64,000 nucleotides of DNA, taken from the NCBI GenBank assembly GCA_900543695.1, contig UQSG01000007.1, positions 1 to 64,000 of the forward strand, read 5' to 3'. Under the pieces are notes generated by a model. It had not been told where the DNA came from. It searched no databases and saw only the letters and a program-made list of their open reading frames with translations. Origin of the DNA: an uncultured Clostridium sp. Lineage in GTDB: Bacteria > Bacillota > Clostridia > UBA1212 > UBA1255. Made by a program: the position numbers and the translations under genes. Of this stretch, positions 1 to 7,791 are shown in pieces. Position 1 is the stretch's first letter. Every line of letters starts with the position of its first letter.

Positions 1-14
1 AGAGTCGTATGAAT

Positions 15-58
15 CGGAGTGGCGAGACTCGAACCCGCGGCCTCAACATCCCAAATGT
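15..58 (-). other. 3' half of a tRNA-Pro, likely distal attachment site
   Basis: Read on the minus strand this is the 3' half of a tRNA-Pro: anticodon loop with TGG, variable loop, T arm and the acceptor 3' strand ending CACTCCGA. The 5' half is missing. Positions 37-58 are identical (22 bases) to 1440-1461 in the complete tRNA-Pro, in the same orientation, whereas the T arm just beyond differs at several bases (GCGGG/CTCGC here against GCAGG/CCTGT). An identical core with diverged flanks is what site-specific integration into a tRNA gene leaves behind. A decayed tandem tRNA gene is the alternative. No CCA is encoded. Confidence 0.65.
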
Positions 59-222
59 GTCCGAACTTTCGAATAGAGCTTTTGTATCCTGTTTAACGCG
101 TTCCAGTGCTCCGCCAGTTCCTCTTTAGCACTCTTTTGCCCTGCTTGTTTCAAGAAATCATTTCGCCTTTTGGGATTTGTGTGGGATTGGATTCTGTGTG
201 TTAAAAGATGTTCCGCCCGGTT
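43..222 (-). pseudogene. Open reading fragment ending inside the tRNA-derived repeat
   Basis: A stretch of 59 sense codons is open on the minus strand from just after an in-frame TGA (223-225) down to a TGA at 43-45. It has no ATG and no visible ribosome binding site. The translated tail is charged and helical (it includes AKEELAEHWNALNRIQKLYS) and its last codons lie inside the tRNA-like repeat. Integrase genes often end at their attachment site, so a truncated recombinase tail is possible, but none of the catalytic motifs of that family is visible and I do not recognise the sequence. It may simply be noncoding. Confidence 0.25.
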
Positions 223-310
223 TCATTCCTCGACATCGGGCGATTTTGCCGCAGGGAAGCGCTTTTGACCGTCTGCCCACACTTGCGAATTCAACAACTG
301 AACTTCTAAC

Positions 311-344
311 GCAGAAAAACCGCCTGCTTAGACGGTTTTTCTGC
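311..344 (-). terminator. Intrinsic terminator-like hairpin
   Basis: A perfect 12-base inverted repeat, GCAGAAAAACCG and CGGTTTTTCTGC, separated by 10 bases. On the minus strand the stem extends by a G-U and a C-G pair (CCGTC/GGCGG) followed by TTTTT, so it fits a terminator for the leftward gene pair that ends at 415. Confidence 0.6.
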
Positions 345-414
345 AAAAAGTGTCTATGGGCTACAAAAAAGATATTTTCGGCAGTTTTGCGTATGAATTC
401 GAACTCTTGCAGTT

Positions 415-867
415 TTAGTTGGAACATATATCGTTGAAAATTTTAATCAGTTTATTCATCAATTCAATACTCATGCCCTTTAAAGATGGAATATGAATGA
501 AAACTGTATTAGGATTTTTCTTTAGCATATGATAATACGCCGCATTACATAGATAACGGGTCGGTTTATTTGATATGGTGTAAGAGATGTCTGCGCTTCT
601 AAGCATTGTTTCTAAATAATGTACATTAAAATCTGTACAAACCGTTTCATCATTGTACTTTGCACACGTTTCGATTCTGACTTTATCTATCAGTTTCTTA
701 TCGACTCCAAACATATACACTATGCTATAATCGCTACTGATAAATGAAATGTCTTTTTCCAAGCCTTGAAAGCTATTGGTTAATAAAATATGATTCGCTA
801 CCGTTTGATTTACTAACTGAAAAGAAGCGTTGTGAACGCCTTTGAAGGCAGTGAAAAGAATCTTCAT
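415..867 (-). CDS. Short pyroglutamyl-peptidase-like protein (peptidase C15 fold)
   Basis: A protein of 150 residues that I assign to the peptidase C15 (pyroglutamyl-peptidase I) superfamily by motif. The family's three active-site segments can be followed: Glu66 in VRIETCAKY, Cys107 in TRYLCNAAYY (compare the family's TxxCN...Y) and His125 in VFIHIPSLK (compare GFIHVP). The N terminus MKILFTAFKG...N also matches the family opening, although the usual FGG is lost. Typical Pcp is about 200-215 residues, so this is a compact, diverged form and may not remove N-terminal pyroglutamate. It overlaps the upstream four-helix-bundle gene by 4 bases (ATGA), implying translational coupling. The AT-rich composition and position in the tRNA-Pro interval suggest horizontal acquisition. 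Confidence 0.6.
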   Translation of the reverse strand: MKILFTAFKGVHNASFQLVNQTVANHILLTNSFQGLEKDISFISSDYSIVYMFGVDKKLIDKVRIETCAKYNDETVCTDFNVHYLETMLRSADISYTISNKPTRYLCNAAYYHMLKKNPNTVFIHIPSLKGMSIELMNKLIKIFNDICSN

Positions 868-1220
868 TTGTTTTCTTTTGCGGTATTAAGCGATGCAATC
901 AGCATCCTCTTAATTTCTTCAGCAAGAGAAATGGGTTCATCATAGTTATATTCCATCAAACTTGTTCTTTTCAGAAGCGTAAGCCAATAAATACTTTCAC
1001 CCGTTTCTTTGAGTGAAATATGGAGTTTGGATATAAAATCCGCTTTGCTGTTACCGTAAACTGCTTCGTTTATGTTTGCACCTATGCTTGTTGCAGAGCG
1101 AAGTAATTGTTTGGCGATAGTTGTATCTTTTTTTGATTTGGAAAACTCTTCATAAAACAATACGATTTGTGTTGCAAAATCGAGAGATTTTTCAAGTAAC
1201 GGATTGCTTATAAAACTCAC
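864..1220 (-). CDS. Four-helix-bundle protein (23S rRNA intervening-sequence / Avd-like family)
   Basis: 118 residues with the hallmark segment AKQLLRSATSIGANINEA, followed by GNSKADFISKLHISLKE and a WLTLL segment, as in the TIGR02436 family. These proteins form small helical bundles; members are encoded in 23S rRNA intervening sequences or serve as the Avd partner of diversity-generating retroelements, but most are uncharacterised. Neither a reverse transcriptase nor rRNA is nearby. The start is ambiguous: GTG at 1218-1220 has no room for a ribosome binding site because it sits inside AGAGGTGAG, whereas that same sequence is an ideal binding site for an AUA codon at 1209-1211, which would give a protein starting (M)SNPLLEKS, the usual family length. 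The stop overlaps the next gene by 4 bases. Confidence 0.85.
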   Translation of the reverse strand: MSFISNPLLEKSLDFATQIVLFYEEFSKSKKDTTIAKQLLRSATSIGANINEAVYGNSKADFISKLHISLKETGESIYWLTLLKRTSLMEYNYDEPISLAEEIKRMLIASLNTAKENK

Positions 1221-1230
1221 CTCTGAATGT

Positions 1231-1259
1231 ATTATATCATAATTAGTTCTTTAATTCAA
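1231..1259 (-). promoter_or_regulatory. Promoter of the four-helix-bundle / C15 pair
   Basis: TTGAAT (1254-1259) and TATAAT (1231-1236) on the minus strand are separated by 17 bases. Predicted transcription start is near 1224, only a few bases ahead of the GTG at 1220, so the mRNA leader would be almost absent if GTG is used. Confidence 0.6.
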
Positions 1260-1370
1260 TGCTTTGCGGAGCAAAGCTACCTTTTCTCTTCTCTTTTCTC
1301 TCTTATCTTTTATCTGGAAACGACAATTTTAGAGAAGAGAGAAGAACGAAAAGAGAAAAGTGAAAAGAAC

Positions 1371-1414
1371 AAAAAGAAACGACAACCTTCTGTCGAAAAT
1401 TGTCGTTTCTTTTT
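1371..1414 (-). terminator. Terminator of tRNA-Pro
   Basis: A perfect 15-base inverted repeat (1371-1385 and 1400-1414) directly follows the CCA end of the tRNA on the minus strand. Stem AAAAGAAACGACAA / TTGTCGTTTCTTTT with a T-rich 3' arm. A third copy of GAAACGACAATTTT lies at about 1318-1330. Confidence 0.7.
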
Positions 1415-1489
1415 GGTCGGAGTGACAGGATTCGAACCTGCGGCCTCAACATCCCAAATGTCGCGCGCTACCAACTGCGCTACACCCCG
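1414..1489 (-). tRNA. tRNA-Pro (anticodon UGG)
   Basis: A complete cloverleaf read on the minus strand: acceptor CGGGGTG pairs with CACTCCG; D arm GCGC AGTTGGTA GCGC; anticodon stem CGACA/TGTTG with a loop TTTGGGA giving anticodon TGG; T arm GCAGG TTCGAAT CCTGT. The discriminator is A and CCA is genome-encoded (1414-1416). The 3' half is duplicated at 15-58, marking this gene as the probable integration target of the interval to its left. Confidence 0.95.
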
Positions 1490-1500
1490 AAAACGCGTTT

Positions 1501-1529
1501 ATGATAGCATATGCAAAAGTGGTTGTCAA
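1501..1529 (-). promoter_or_regulatory. tRNA-Pro promoter
   Basis: TTGACA (1524-1529, minus) and TATCAT (1501-1506) separated by 17 bases, ahead of the tRNA 5' end at 1489. Its -35 box overlaps the -35 box of the rightward promoter at 1523-1551. Confidence 0.7.
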
Positions 1530-1551
1530 TTGTTCGGAATGCGTTTATAAT
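1523..1551 (+). promoter_or_regulatory. Promoter of the SDR gene
   Basis: TTGTCA (1523-1528) and TATAAT (1546-1551) with a 17-base spacer. The -35 box shares five bases with the divergent tRNA-Pro -35 box, since TTGTCAA reads TTGACAA on the other strand. Confidence 0.7.
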
Positions 1552-1601
1552 AGAAGAAAAAGCCTTTTGGCAAATTCTTTTATAAAAAGGAGCTGTATAT
1601 A

Positions 1602-2438
1602 ATGAATCAATTAGCGGTTATCACGGGAGCAGGCGGCGTTCTGTGTTCCTGCTTTGCCAAGGCAATGGCAGGAGCAGGATATGACGTCGCGCTGCTGGAT
1701 CTCAACGAGGACGCGGCGAAAGCTGCCGCCGAGGAAATCAGTAAAAATAAATCAATTAAAAATATAACGGCCAAAGCATACAAAGCAAACGTTCTGGACA
1801 GAGACAACCTGGAAGAGGTTCACCAGAAAATTTTACGGGATCTGGGCAAATGCACGGTTCTGATCAATGGAGCAGGCGGAAACAGTCCTAAATGCATAAC
1901 CGCTCATGAAACCTACAAAATCGAAGACGAGAAAAGAAACGACATCATGACCTTTTTCAACCTTGACAAAGCCGGATTCGATTTCGTATTTAATTTAAAT
2001 CTTATGGGGACGCTGCTTCCCACGCAGGTATTTGTTCCAGACATGCTGGGGAGGGAAGGATGCTCCGTCGTGAACATTTCCTCTATGAACGCGTACCGGC
2101 CGCTGACCAAAATTCCCGCCTACAGTGCCGCGAAGGCTGCTGTATCCAATTTTACGCAATGGCTTGCCGTCCATTTTGCGAAAGAGAATATCCGTGTCAA
2201 CGCAATCGCTCCCGGCTTTTTTGTGACGAAGCAGAACCGCGATCTGTTATTTGACAAGGACGGGAATCCGACGGAGCGGACGGAAAAAATCCTGCGCGCA
2301 ACGCCCATGAACCGTTTTGGAGAGCCGGAAGAGCTGATCGGTACGCTGCTTTGGATTACCAACAGCAAAGCCTCCGGATTTGTGACGGGCGTCGTCGTTC
2401 CTGTGGACGGAGGATTTTCTGCCTATTCTGGCGTATAA
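1602..2438 (+). CDS. SDR-family oxidoreductase, D-mannonate oxidoreductase/fructuronate reductase-like
   Basis: 278 residues of the classical short-chain dehydrogenase fold. The cofactor loop is TGAGGVL (residues 8-14, a variant of TGxxxGIG); NGAGG is at 90-93; the catalytic Ser160/161, Tyr174 and Lys178 lie in NISSMNAYRPLTKIPAYSAAK; the C terminus has the usual PVDGGFSAYSGV. Length and the long insertion after NGAGG resemble the SDR-type D-mannonate oxidoreductases of Firmicutes hexuronate pathways, so reduction of fructuronate or a similar keto sugar is a reasonable guess, but no uxuA or kdg gene is adjacent. It has a good binding site (AAAGGAG) and its own promoter, and is followed by a hairpin, so it is probably a single-gene unit. 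Confidence 0.7.
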   Translation: MNQLAVITGAGGVLCSCFAKAMAGAGYDVALLDLNEDAAKAAAEEISKNKSIKNITAKAYKANVLDRDNLEEVHQKILRDLGKCTVLINGAGGNSPKCITAHETYKIEDEKRNDIMTFFNLDKAGFDFVFNLNLMGTLLPTQVFVPDMLGREGCSVVNISSMNAYRPLTKIPAYSAAKAAVSNFTQWLAVHFAKENIRVNAIAPGFFVTKQNRDLLFDKDGNPTERTEKILRATPMNRFGEPEELIGTLLWITNSKASGFVTGVVVPVDGGFSAYSGV

Positions 2439-2463
2439 GAGAAACAGCTTCAAAGATAACGGT

Positions 2464-2505
2464 TTGTATTTTTATCGCGTTTCATGTATAATGAAACGCG
2501 ATAAA
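2464..2505 (+). promoter_or_regulatory. Hairpin containing the pgm promoter
   Basis: A perfect 14-base inverted repeat (TTTATCGCGTTTCA at 2471-2484, TGAAACGCGATAAA at 2492-2505) follows the SDR gene and could act as its terminator. The TATAAT at 2487-2492 lies in and next to its loop, 17 bases after TTGTAT (2464-2469), so the same bases appear to serve as the promoter for the next gene. Confidence 0.5.
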
Positions 2506-2528
2506 ATGATAAAGGGGCGACAGACTGC

Positions 2529-4277
2529 ATGGATATAGGCATGACATACACACAGTGGGCGACGAATCGTTATTTTGACGAAGCTACCAGAAAAGAGCTG
2601 GAGGGAATTGCGGGCGACAATTCCGAAATCAGAGACCGGTTTTATAAAGAGCTTGATTTCGGCACCGCGGGGATCCGGGGGATCATCGGCGCCGGAACAA
2701 ACAGAATGAATAAATACGTTGTACGCAGGCTGAGTACGGCAATCGCAGCACATCTTCTTTCCAAGGGCTCGAAAGCGAAGAAGGACGGCGTAGTCATCGG
2801 TTATGACAGCCGCAATTTTTCCGAAGAATTTGCCAGGGAAGCCGCAGCCGTATTTGCAGGGAACGGCATCAAGGTATATCTTCATACGGAAATCGTCCCG
2901 GTACCGTTTCTTTCCTTTTCCGTCCGCCAGCTCCGCTGCGCCGCAGGCGTAATGATCACGGCAAGCCATAATCCGAAAGAATATAACGGATATAAGGTAT
3001 ATGGTGCGGACGGGGCGCAGCTTTCCCTGTCTGACAGCGAGCAGATTTCCCGAATTATGCTTTCTATTACGGATTATACCAAAGTACCGTCCTTCAGCTT
3101 TGATTTTTTCAAAAATGGCAACAATATCAAATATGTCGATTCCAATCTTAAGGCGCTCTATCTGAAAGAAATCAAAAAACTGATTGCCGACAAAGAAGGC
3201 TTTAAGAAGAATGCCGCCCAAATAACGGTCGTCTATACGCCGCTGCATGGCGCCGGCGCAAAATGGATTCCGGAGCTGCTCAAAGAATGCGGCGTCTCAG
3301 ATCTGCATACGGTAAAAGAACAAATGCAGCCGGACGGCGACTTTCCAACGGTAAAGCTTCCCAATCCCGAAGATCCGGCGGCTTTTGAAATGGCGCTTGC
3401 GCTTGCGAAAGAGGTCCGCGCCGATCTCGTGCTCGCATCAGATCCCGACTCCGATCGAACCGGCGTATATGCAAAAACCCCGGACGGCGGTTATGCGATG
3501 CTCAACGGAAACCAAATCGGCGTGCTGCTCCTCGAACGCATTATTGAAAGCCGCAATGCGCGCAAAATGATGCCGGTCAATCCGTTCGTCGTATCTACGG
3601 TGGTTTCCACAAGGCTGACAAAACGCATCTGCGAGGCGAACAGCATTGAATATGTCGACGTCTTAACAGGCTTTAAATTCATCGGGGAGAAAATCATGGA
3701 GCTTGACGAGCACGGAGACAAGAATTTTCTTTTCGGTTTTGAAGAAAGCTACGGTTATTTGCCTGGCACATACGCAAGAGACAAAGACGCCGTGGCGGGA
3801 TGCCTTTTCGCGGCGGAGGCGGCCGCGCATTATGCGGCTGAGGGGAAAACGCTTTTCGAAGCGCTGGACGATATTTATAAAAAATACGGCTATCACAACG
3901 AAATGCAGGTTTCCATCAATCTCAAGGGCGAATCCGGCCTGCGAATGATTCGGAAAATTATGGATACCGTCCGTGAAGCAAACGGAAAGCTTCTCGCCGC
4001 GATTCCCGCAGAATACACGGATATCCAATCCTCAGAAGTCATAAAATTCAACAAAGACGGCAGCATCGCGTCGAAAGAAAAAACGACGCTTCCATCCTCG
4101 AATGTACTGACGTTTGATTATGGCGATCGATGGTTCTGTCTGCGTCCTTCCGGAACGGAGCCGAAGATCAAGATTTATTTCGGCGGCATCGCGGACAATT
4201 TAGACGAAGCGCACGGCAAGGCCGTCCAATTAAAAGAAGAGGTTCTCGGGAAAATTATGCCGATCCTCAAAAAGTAA
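2529..4277 (+). CDS. pgm: Phosphoglucomutase / phosphosugar mutase
   Basis: 582 residues of the alpha-D-phosphohexomutase superfamily, interconverting glucose 1-phosphate and glucose 6-phosphate in the cytoplasm. The four family signatures are present in order: GTAGIRG near residue 45; the phosphoserine loop TASHNPKEYNGYK near 145; the Mg2+ loop DPDSDRTG near 305; the sugar-binding GFEESYGYL near 400; and the phosphate-binding RPSGTEPKIKIYF near the C terminus. Length fits the Firmicutes PgcA group rather than the shorter GlmM. dnaE follows after one base. The enzyme links glycolysis (pfkA lies further downstream) with UDP-sugar formation (galE at 30023). Phosphomannomutase activity cannot be excluded. 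Confidence 0.9.
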   Translation: MDIGMTYTQWATNRYFDEATRKELEGIAGDNSEIRDRFYKELDFGTAGIRGIIGAGTNRMNKYVVRRLSTAIAAHLLSKGSKAKKDGVVIGYDSRNFSEEFAREAAAVFAGNGIKVYLHTEIVPVPFLSFSVRQLRCAAGVMITASHNPKEYNGYKVYGADGAQLSLSDSEQISRIMLSITDYTKVPSFSFDFFKNGNNIKYVDSNLKALYLKEIKKLIADKEGFKKNAAQITVVYTPLHGAGAKWIPELLKECGVSDLHTVKEQMQPDGDFPTVKLPNPEDPAAFEMALALAKEVRADLVLASDPDSDRTGVYAKTPDGGYAMLNGNQIGVLLLERIIESRNARKMMPVNPFVVSTVVSTRLTKRICEANSIEYVDVLTGFKFIGEKIMELDEHGDKNFLFGFEESYGYLPGTYARDKDAVAGCLFAAEAAAHYAAEGKTLFEALDDIYKKYGYHNEMQVSINLKGESGLRMIRKIMDTVREANGKLLAAIPAEYTDIQSSEVIKFNKDGSIASKEKTTLPSSNVLTFDYGDRWFCLRPSGTEPKIKIYFGGIADNLDEAHGKAVQLKEEVLGKIMPILKK

Positions 4278-4278
4278 A

Positions 4279-7200
4279 ATGAACGCTTTGAAGACCGGAT
4301 TCGCTCATCTCCACGTCCATACCGAATACAGCCTTTTGGACGGTGCCTGCAGGATCAAAGAGCTTGCAGCCGCCTGTAAAGAGCGCGGTATGGACGCGCT
4401 TGCCATTACCGACCACGGCGTCATGTACGGCGTCGTGGAATTCTATGAAGCCTGCAAAAGCGTCGGTGTCAAGCCCATTATCGGCTGCGAGGTTTATACG
4501 GCAAAGCGGACGCGCTTTGACAAAGCCCCCGGCGTCGATAACGAGTACGGCCATCTGCTGCTGCTTGCGAAGAACAATACCGGATATCACAACCTGATCC
4601 GGATCGTATCAAAAGCCTTTACGGAGGGCTATTATTATAAGCCGCGCGTCGATCTTGCGCTTCTGCGCGAATATGCCGAGGGCGTCATCTGTTCTTCCGC
4701 CTGTCTGGGCGGAGACGTCCCACAGCTGATTTTAAGAGGCGATTACGAGGGAGCAAAAAAGCTTGCGCTGGAATACGCTTCGATTTTTGAAAACGCAGGC
4801 TATTATCTGGAGCTTCAAAGCAACGGTCTGGAAGAGCAGAGAATCGTAAACAAGGGACTGATCCGGATTGCGGAAGAGACGGGGCTCCCTCTGATCGCCA
4901 CAAACGACGTACATTTTATTGATCATTCCGATGCCAGGGCGCAGGATATTCTGATGTGCGTGCAGACGGGCAAAAAATACAATGATCCGGATCGTATGAA
5001 ATTTAATACGGACCAAGTGTATCTTCGGACGCCGGAGGAAATGGCGGAACTGTTCCCGGTAAGACGCGACGCGCTGGAAAATACCGTTAAAATTGCCGAA
5101 GAATGCAATGTAGAAATTAGTTTCGGCCGTCCCGTATTACCGCAGTTCGATATTCCCGGCGGACTGTCTTCCGCGGAATATCTCCGGAAGCTGACGTATG
5201 AGGGCGCTGCGTTTCGCTATGGAGCACCACTTCCCAAAGACGTCGCGGAGCGCCTGGAGTACGAGCTGTCTGTGATCAATACGATGGGGTATGCGGAATA
5301 TTATCTGATCGTATGGGATTTTATCAAATTTGCAAAAGACAATGGCATCACAGTTGGTCCCGGAAGAGGCTCCGGAGCGGGCAGTCTGGTCGCGTATTGC
5401 CTTAAAATTACGAATATTGACTCTTTAAAATACAACTTGGCGTTTGAACGCTTCCTGAATCCCGAACGAATCAGCATGCCGGATTTCGATGTCGATTTCA
5501 GCGATGAACGAAGGAAAGAAGTAATCGATTACGTCGTGCGCAAATACGGGGAGGACCGTGTCGCGCAAATCATTACATTTGGTACGATGGCGGCACGCGG
5601 CGCCGTACGAGATGTCGGAAGGGTGCTCGACGTTCCGTATTCCGATGTAGACGTCATCGCCAAAATGATTCCGATGTCTCCCGGAAAGACGACCACGATA
5701 GAAGGCGCGATTGCGCTGAACCCAGAGCTTCGCACAAGATATGAAACGGATGAAACGGTCAAGGACCTGCTCGATACCGCCATGCAGCTGGAAGGAATGC
5801 CGCGCAATGCATCTACCCATGCGGCGGGCGTGGTGCTCACAAAAGATCCCGTCACGGATTACGTACCGGTCCATAAAACAGGGGACAGCGTTGTAACGCA
5901 GTTCCCAATGGCTGTGCTGGAAAAGCTGGGCCTTCTGAAAGTCGACTTTCTCGGTCTTAGAACGCTTACCGTGATTCAAGATGCCATTAAGCTTGTGCAG
6001 AAGCAGCACGGCGTCGGCATTGATTTCGACGCGATGTCCATGGATGATCCAAACGTTTACAAAACGATTTCAGACGGGAAAACGCTTGGAATTTTCCAGC
6101 TGGAAAGCCCCGGCATGACACGCTTCATTACAGAGCTTCAGCCGGGAAATCTGGAGGACATCATTGCGGGGATCGCGCTGTATCGGCCCGGGCCCATGGA
6201 TCAGATCCCGCAATATCTCGAAAACAAAAAAAATCCGGAGCGGATCAAGTATCTCCATCCTATTTTGGAGCCGATCCTGAACGTAACGTACGGCTGCATA
6301 ATCTATCAGGAGCAGGTAATGCAGATTGTGCGTGATCTTGCGGGATATACGATGGGGCAGTCCGATCTCGTCAGAAGAGCCATGGCGAAAAAGAAGCACG
6401 ACGTTATGGAAAAGGAACGCGTAAATTTTATTGCCGGCGCGGAAAAGAACGGAGTCGCTCCCGATATTTCCAACAAAATATTTGATCAGATGATCGATTT
6501 TGCCAGCTACGCCTTCAACAAAGCGCACGCCGCCTGCTACGCCGTAGTCGGCTATGAAACGGCCTGGCTGAAAACGTATTATCCTGTGGAGTTTATGGCG
6601 GCGCTGCTGAACAGTTTTATGGACCGCACAGATAAAATCGCACAATATATCGAGGAATGCAGGCAGATGAATATTAAAATTCTGCCGCCGGATATTAATC
6701 TGAGCTACGGAAAATTCACAGTAAAGGACGGCAGTATTGTATTCGGACTTGCCGCAGTCAAAAACGTCGGCGCGCATGTTGTAGATCTGATTACAAAAGA
6801 ACGCGATGAACGCGGACCGTTTCAGAGCTTCGGGGAATTCTGCGAGCGCACAGCCTGTACGGAAATCAATAAGCGCTGTGTGGAAAGCTTCATCAAAGCC
6901 GGTGTCTTCGCCTCGCTCGGAGTAAAACGCTCGCAGCTCTTTAAAACATTCGAATCGATTATGGAAAATACCGCTGCCGCAATGAAAAATAGAGCGGAGG
7001 GCCAGGTTTCTCTGTTTGATTTATTTGAAGAAGAAAGCAGCGAGCCGGACGATTCCGAGCGTTATCCCGATATTCCTGAATTTTCCAAAGCAGATCTTCT
7101 TTCCATGGAAAAGGAAATGCTGGGAATTTATCTTTCCGGCCACCCTCTTGAAGGCTACGCGGAGCTTCTCGGAAAAATTTCGAATCTCAAATCCACGGAT

Positions 7201-7743
7201 CTGATTGCGGACAGCGAGGAAGAGCTGGAGGGCATGGACAAATCCTTCTCCTCCGGCATCAAGGATGGAATGACCGTGCAGATCGGCGGGATTCTGACTT
7301 CCGTGAAAAAGAAGGTTACAAAAAATAATTCCATGATGGCCTTTGGAACGCTTGAAGACTTATACGGAACGTGCGAGCTGTTGATATTTCCTAAAATTTA
7401 CGAGAAATTTACAGGGCTTCTGTATCCGGAAAACCTTGTGCTTGTGAAGGGGAGGCTGAGTCTGCGGGAGGACGACACGCCCAAAATTCTTCCCGATCAA
7501 ATCGTTGGTCTTACGGATTATATTCAGAACAGGAACGCTCCGCCGTCGGCAGAGCCCGAGCCGCCAAAGGAGACGATTCTGAACGTTACCCGTGAAAATG
7601 CAAAACGCATATTGGCGTTTGTAAAATTTTTCTCCGGGAGAACGCCTGTAAAGCTGATCGATCAGGAAACCGGGAATTGTGTTTATTCCGGATATATGAA
7701 CGCATCGGAAGAGGTTATGAAAGAGCTTGAAACGCTTCCGTGA
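4279..7743 (+). CDS. dnaE: DNA polymerase III alpha subunit (DnaE type)
   Basis: 1154 residues. It begins with a PHP domain (HLHVHTEYSLLDGACRI near residue 10), followed by the polymerase palm with the catalytic aspartates in PDFDVDFSDERR near residue 400 and GPGRGSGAGSLVAYCL near 360, the fingers/tau-binding region (YNKAHAACYAV-like YAFNKAHAACYAV near 745), helix-hairpin-helix, and an OB-fold domain near 995 (VQIGGILTSVKKKVTKNNS). It lacks the inserted proofreading exonuclease of PolC, so it is the DnaE type. Start ATG overlaps nothing and follows the pgm stop by one base, so translation is probably coupled. The start of the pfkA promoter lies inside its last codons. Confidence 0.95.
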   Translation: MNALKTGFAHLHVHTEYSLLDGACRIKELAAACKERGMDALAITDHGVMYGVVEFYEACKSVGVKPIIGCEVYTAKRTRFDKAPGVDNEYGHLLLLAKNNTGYHNLIRIVSKAFTEGYYYKPRVDLALLREYAEGVICSSACLGGDVPQLILRGDYEGAKKLALEYASIFENAGYYLELQSNGLEEQRIVNKGLIRIAEETGLPLIATNDVHFIDHSDARAQDILMCVQTGKKYNDPDRMKFNTDQVYLRTPEEMAELFPVRRDALENTVKIAEECNVEISFGRPVLPQFDIPGGLSSAEYLRKLTYEGAAFRYGAPLPKDVAERLEYELSVINTMGYAEYYLIVWDFIKFAKDNGITVGPGRGSGAGSLVAYCLKITNIDSLKYNLAFERFLNPERISMPDFDVDFSDERRKEVIDYVVRKYGEDRVAQIITFGTMAARGAVRDVGRVLDVPYSDVDVIAKMIPMSPGKTTTIEGAIALNPELRTRYETDETVKDLLDTAMQLEGMPRNASTHAAGVVLTKDPVTDYVPVHKTGDSVVTQFPMAVLEKLGLLKVDFLGLRTLTVIQDAIKLVQKQHGVGIDFDAMSMDDPNVYKTISDGKTLGIFQLESPGMTRFITELQPGNLEDIIAGIALYRPGPMDQIPQYLENKKNPERIKYLHPILEPILNVTYGCIIYQEQVMQIVRDLAGYTMGQSDLVRRAMAKKKHDVMEKERVNFIAGAEKNGVAPDISNKIFDQMIDFASYAFNKAHAACYAVVGYETAWLKTYYPVEFMAALLNSFMDRTDKIAQYIEECRQMNIKILPPDINLSYGKFTVKDGSIVFGLAAVKNVGAHVVDLITKERDERGPFQSFGEFCERTACTEINKRCVESFIKAGVFASLGVKRSQLFKTFESIMENTAAAMKNRAEGQVSLFDLFEEESSEPDDSERYPDIPEFSKADLLSMEKEMLGIYLSGHPLEGYAELLGKISNLKSTDLIADSEEELEGMDKSFSSGIKDGMTVQIGGILTSVKKKVTKNNSMMAFGTLEDLYGTCELLIFPKIYEKFTGLLYPENLVLVKGRLSLREDDTPKILPDQIVGLTDYIQNRNAPPSAEPEPPKETILNVTRENAKRILAFVKFFSGRTPVKLIDQETGNCVYSGYMNASEEVMKELETLP

Positions 7744-7755
7744 TTATAGTATAAT
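7727..7755 (+). promoter_or_regulatory. pfkA promoter
   Basis: TTGAAA (7727-7732, inside the end of dnaE) and TATAAT (7750-7755) with a 17-base spacer. Start of transcription expected near 7762, with AAGGAGG-like CTGGAGG ahead of the pfkA ATG. Confidence 0.7.
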
Positions 7756-7791
7756 TAATTTCCGTAGAATTTAACGTCTGGAGGCCATTTT

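Larger units (their letters stand above)
59..1439. mobile_element. Candidate small integrated island between tRNA-Pro repeats
   Basis: The interval is bounded by a direct 22-base repeat of tRNA-Pro anticodon-arm sequence (37-58 and 1440-1461). The intact tRNA lies on the side expected after integration into a tRNA 3' part. The interval is visibly AT-rich compared with the rest of the window and carries two genes unrelated to their neighbours. No intact integrase is present, so if this is an element it is a remnant or depends on a recombinase elsewhere. Stretches without a gene (223-414 and 1221-1413) hold only hairpins and a promoter. Confidence 0.4.

Noticed and set aside
864..1220. Diversity-generating retroelement (four-helix-bundle protein as Avd)
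   Set aside because: No reverse transcriptase, template repeat or variable-repeat target occurs within the window, so the gene alone does not support a retroelement.
1227..1550. 107-codon open frame on the plus strand across the tRNA-Pro region
   Set aside because: It runs antisense through the tRNA gene and its terminator and contains the typical artefact peptide of an antisense tRNA (GVTGFEPAASTSQM...). Not a gene.
2472..3248. 258-codon open frame antisense to pgm
   Set aside because: It lies opposite a clear phosphoglucomutase, has no ribosome binding site and no recognisable motif; long antisense frames are common in these codon-biased genes.
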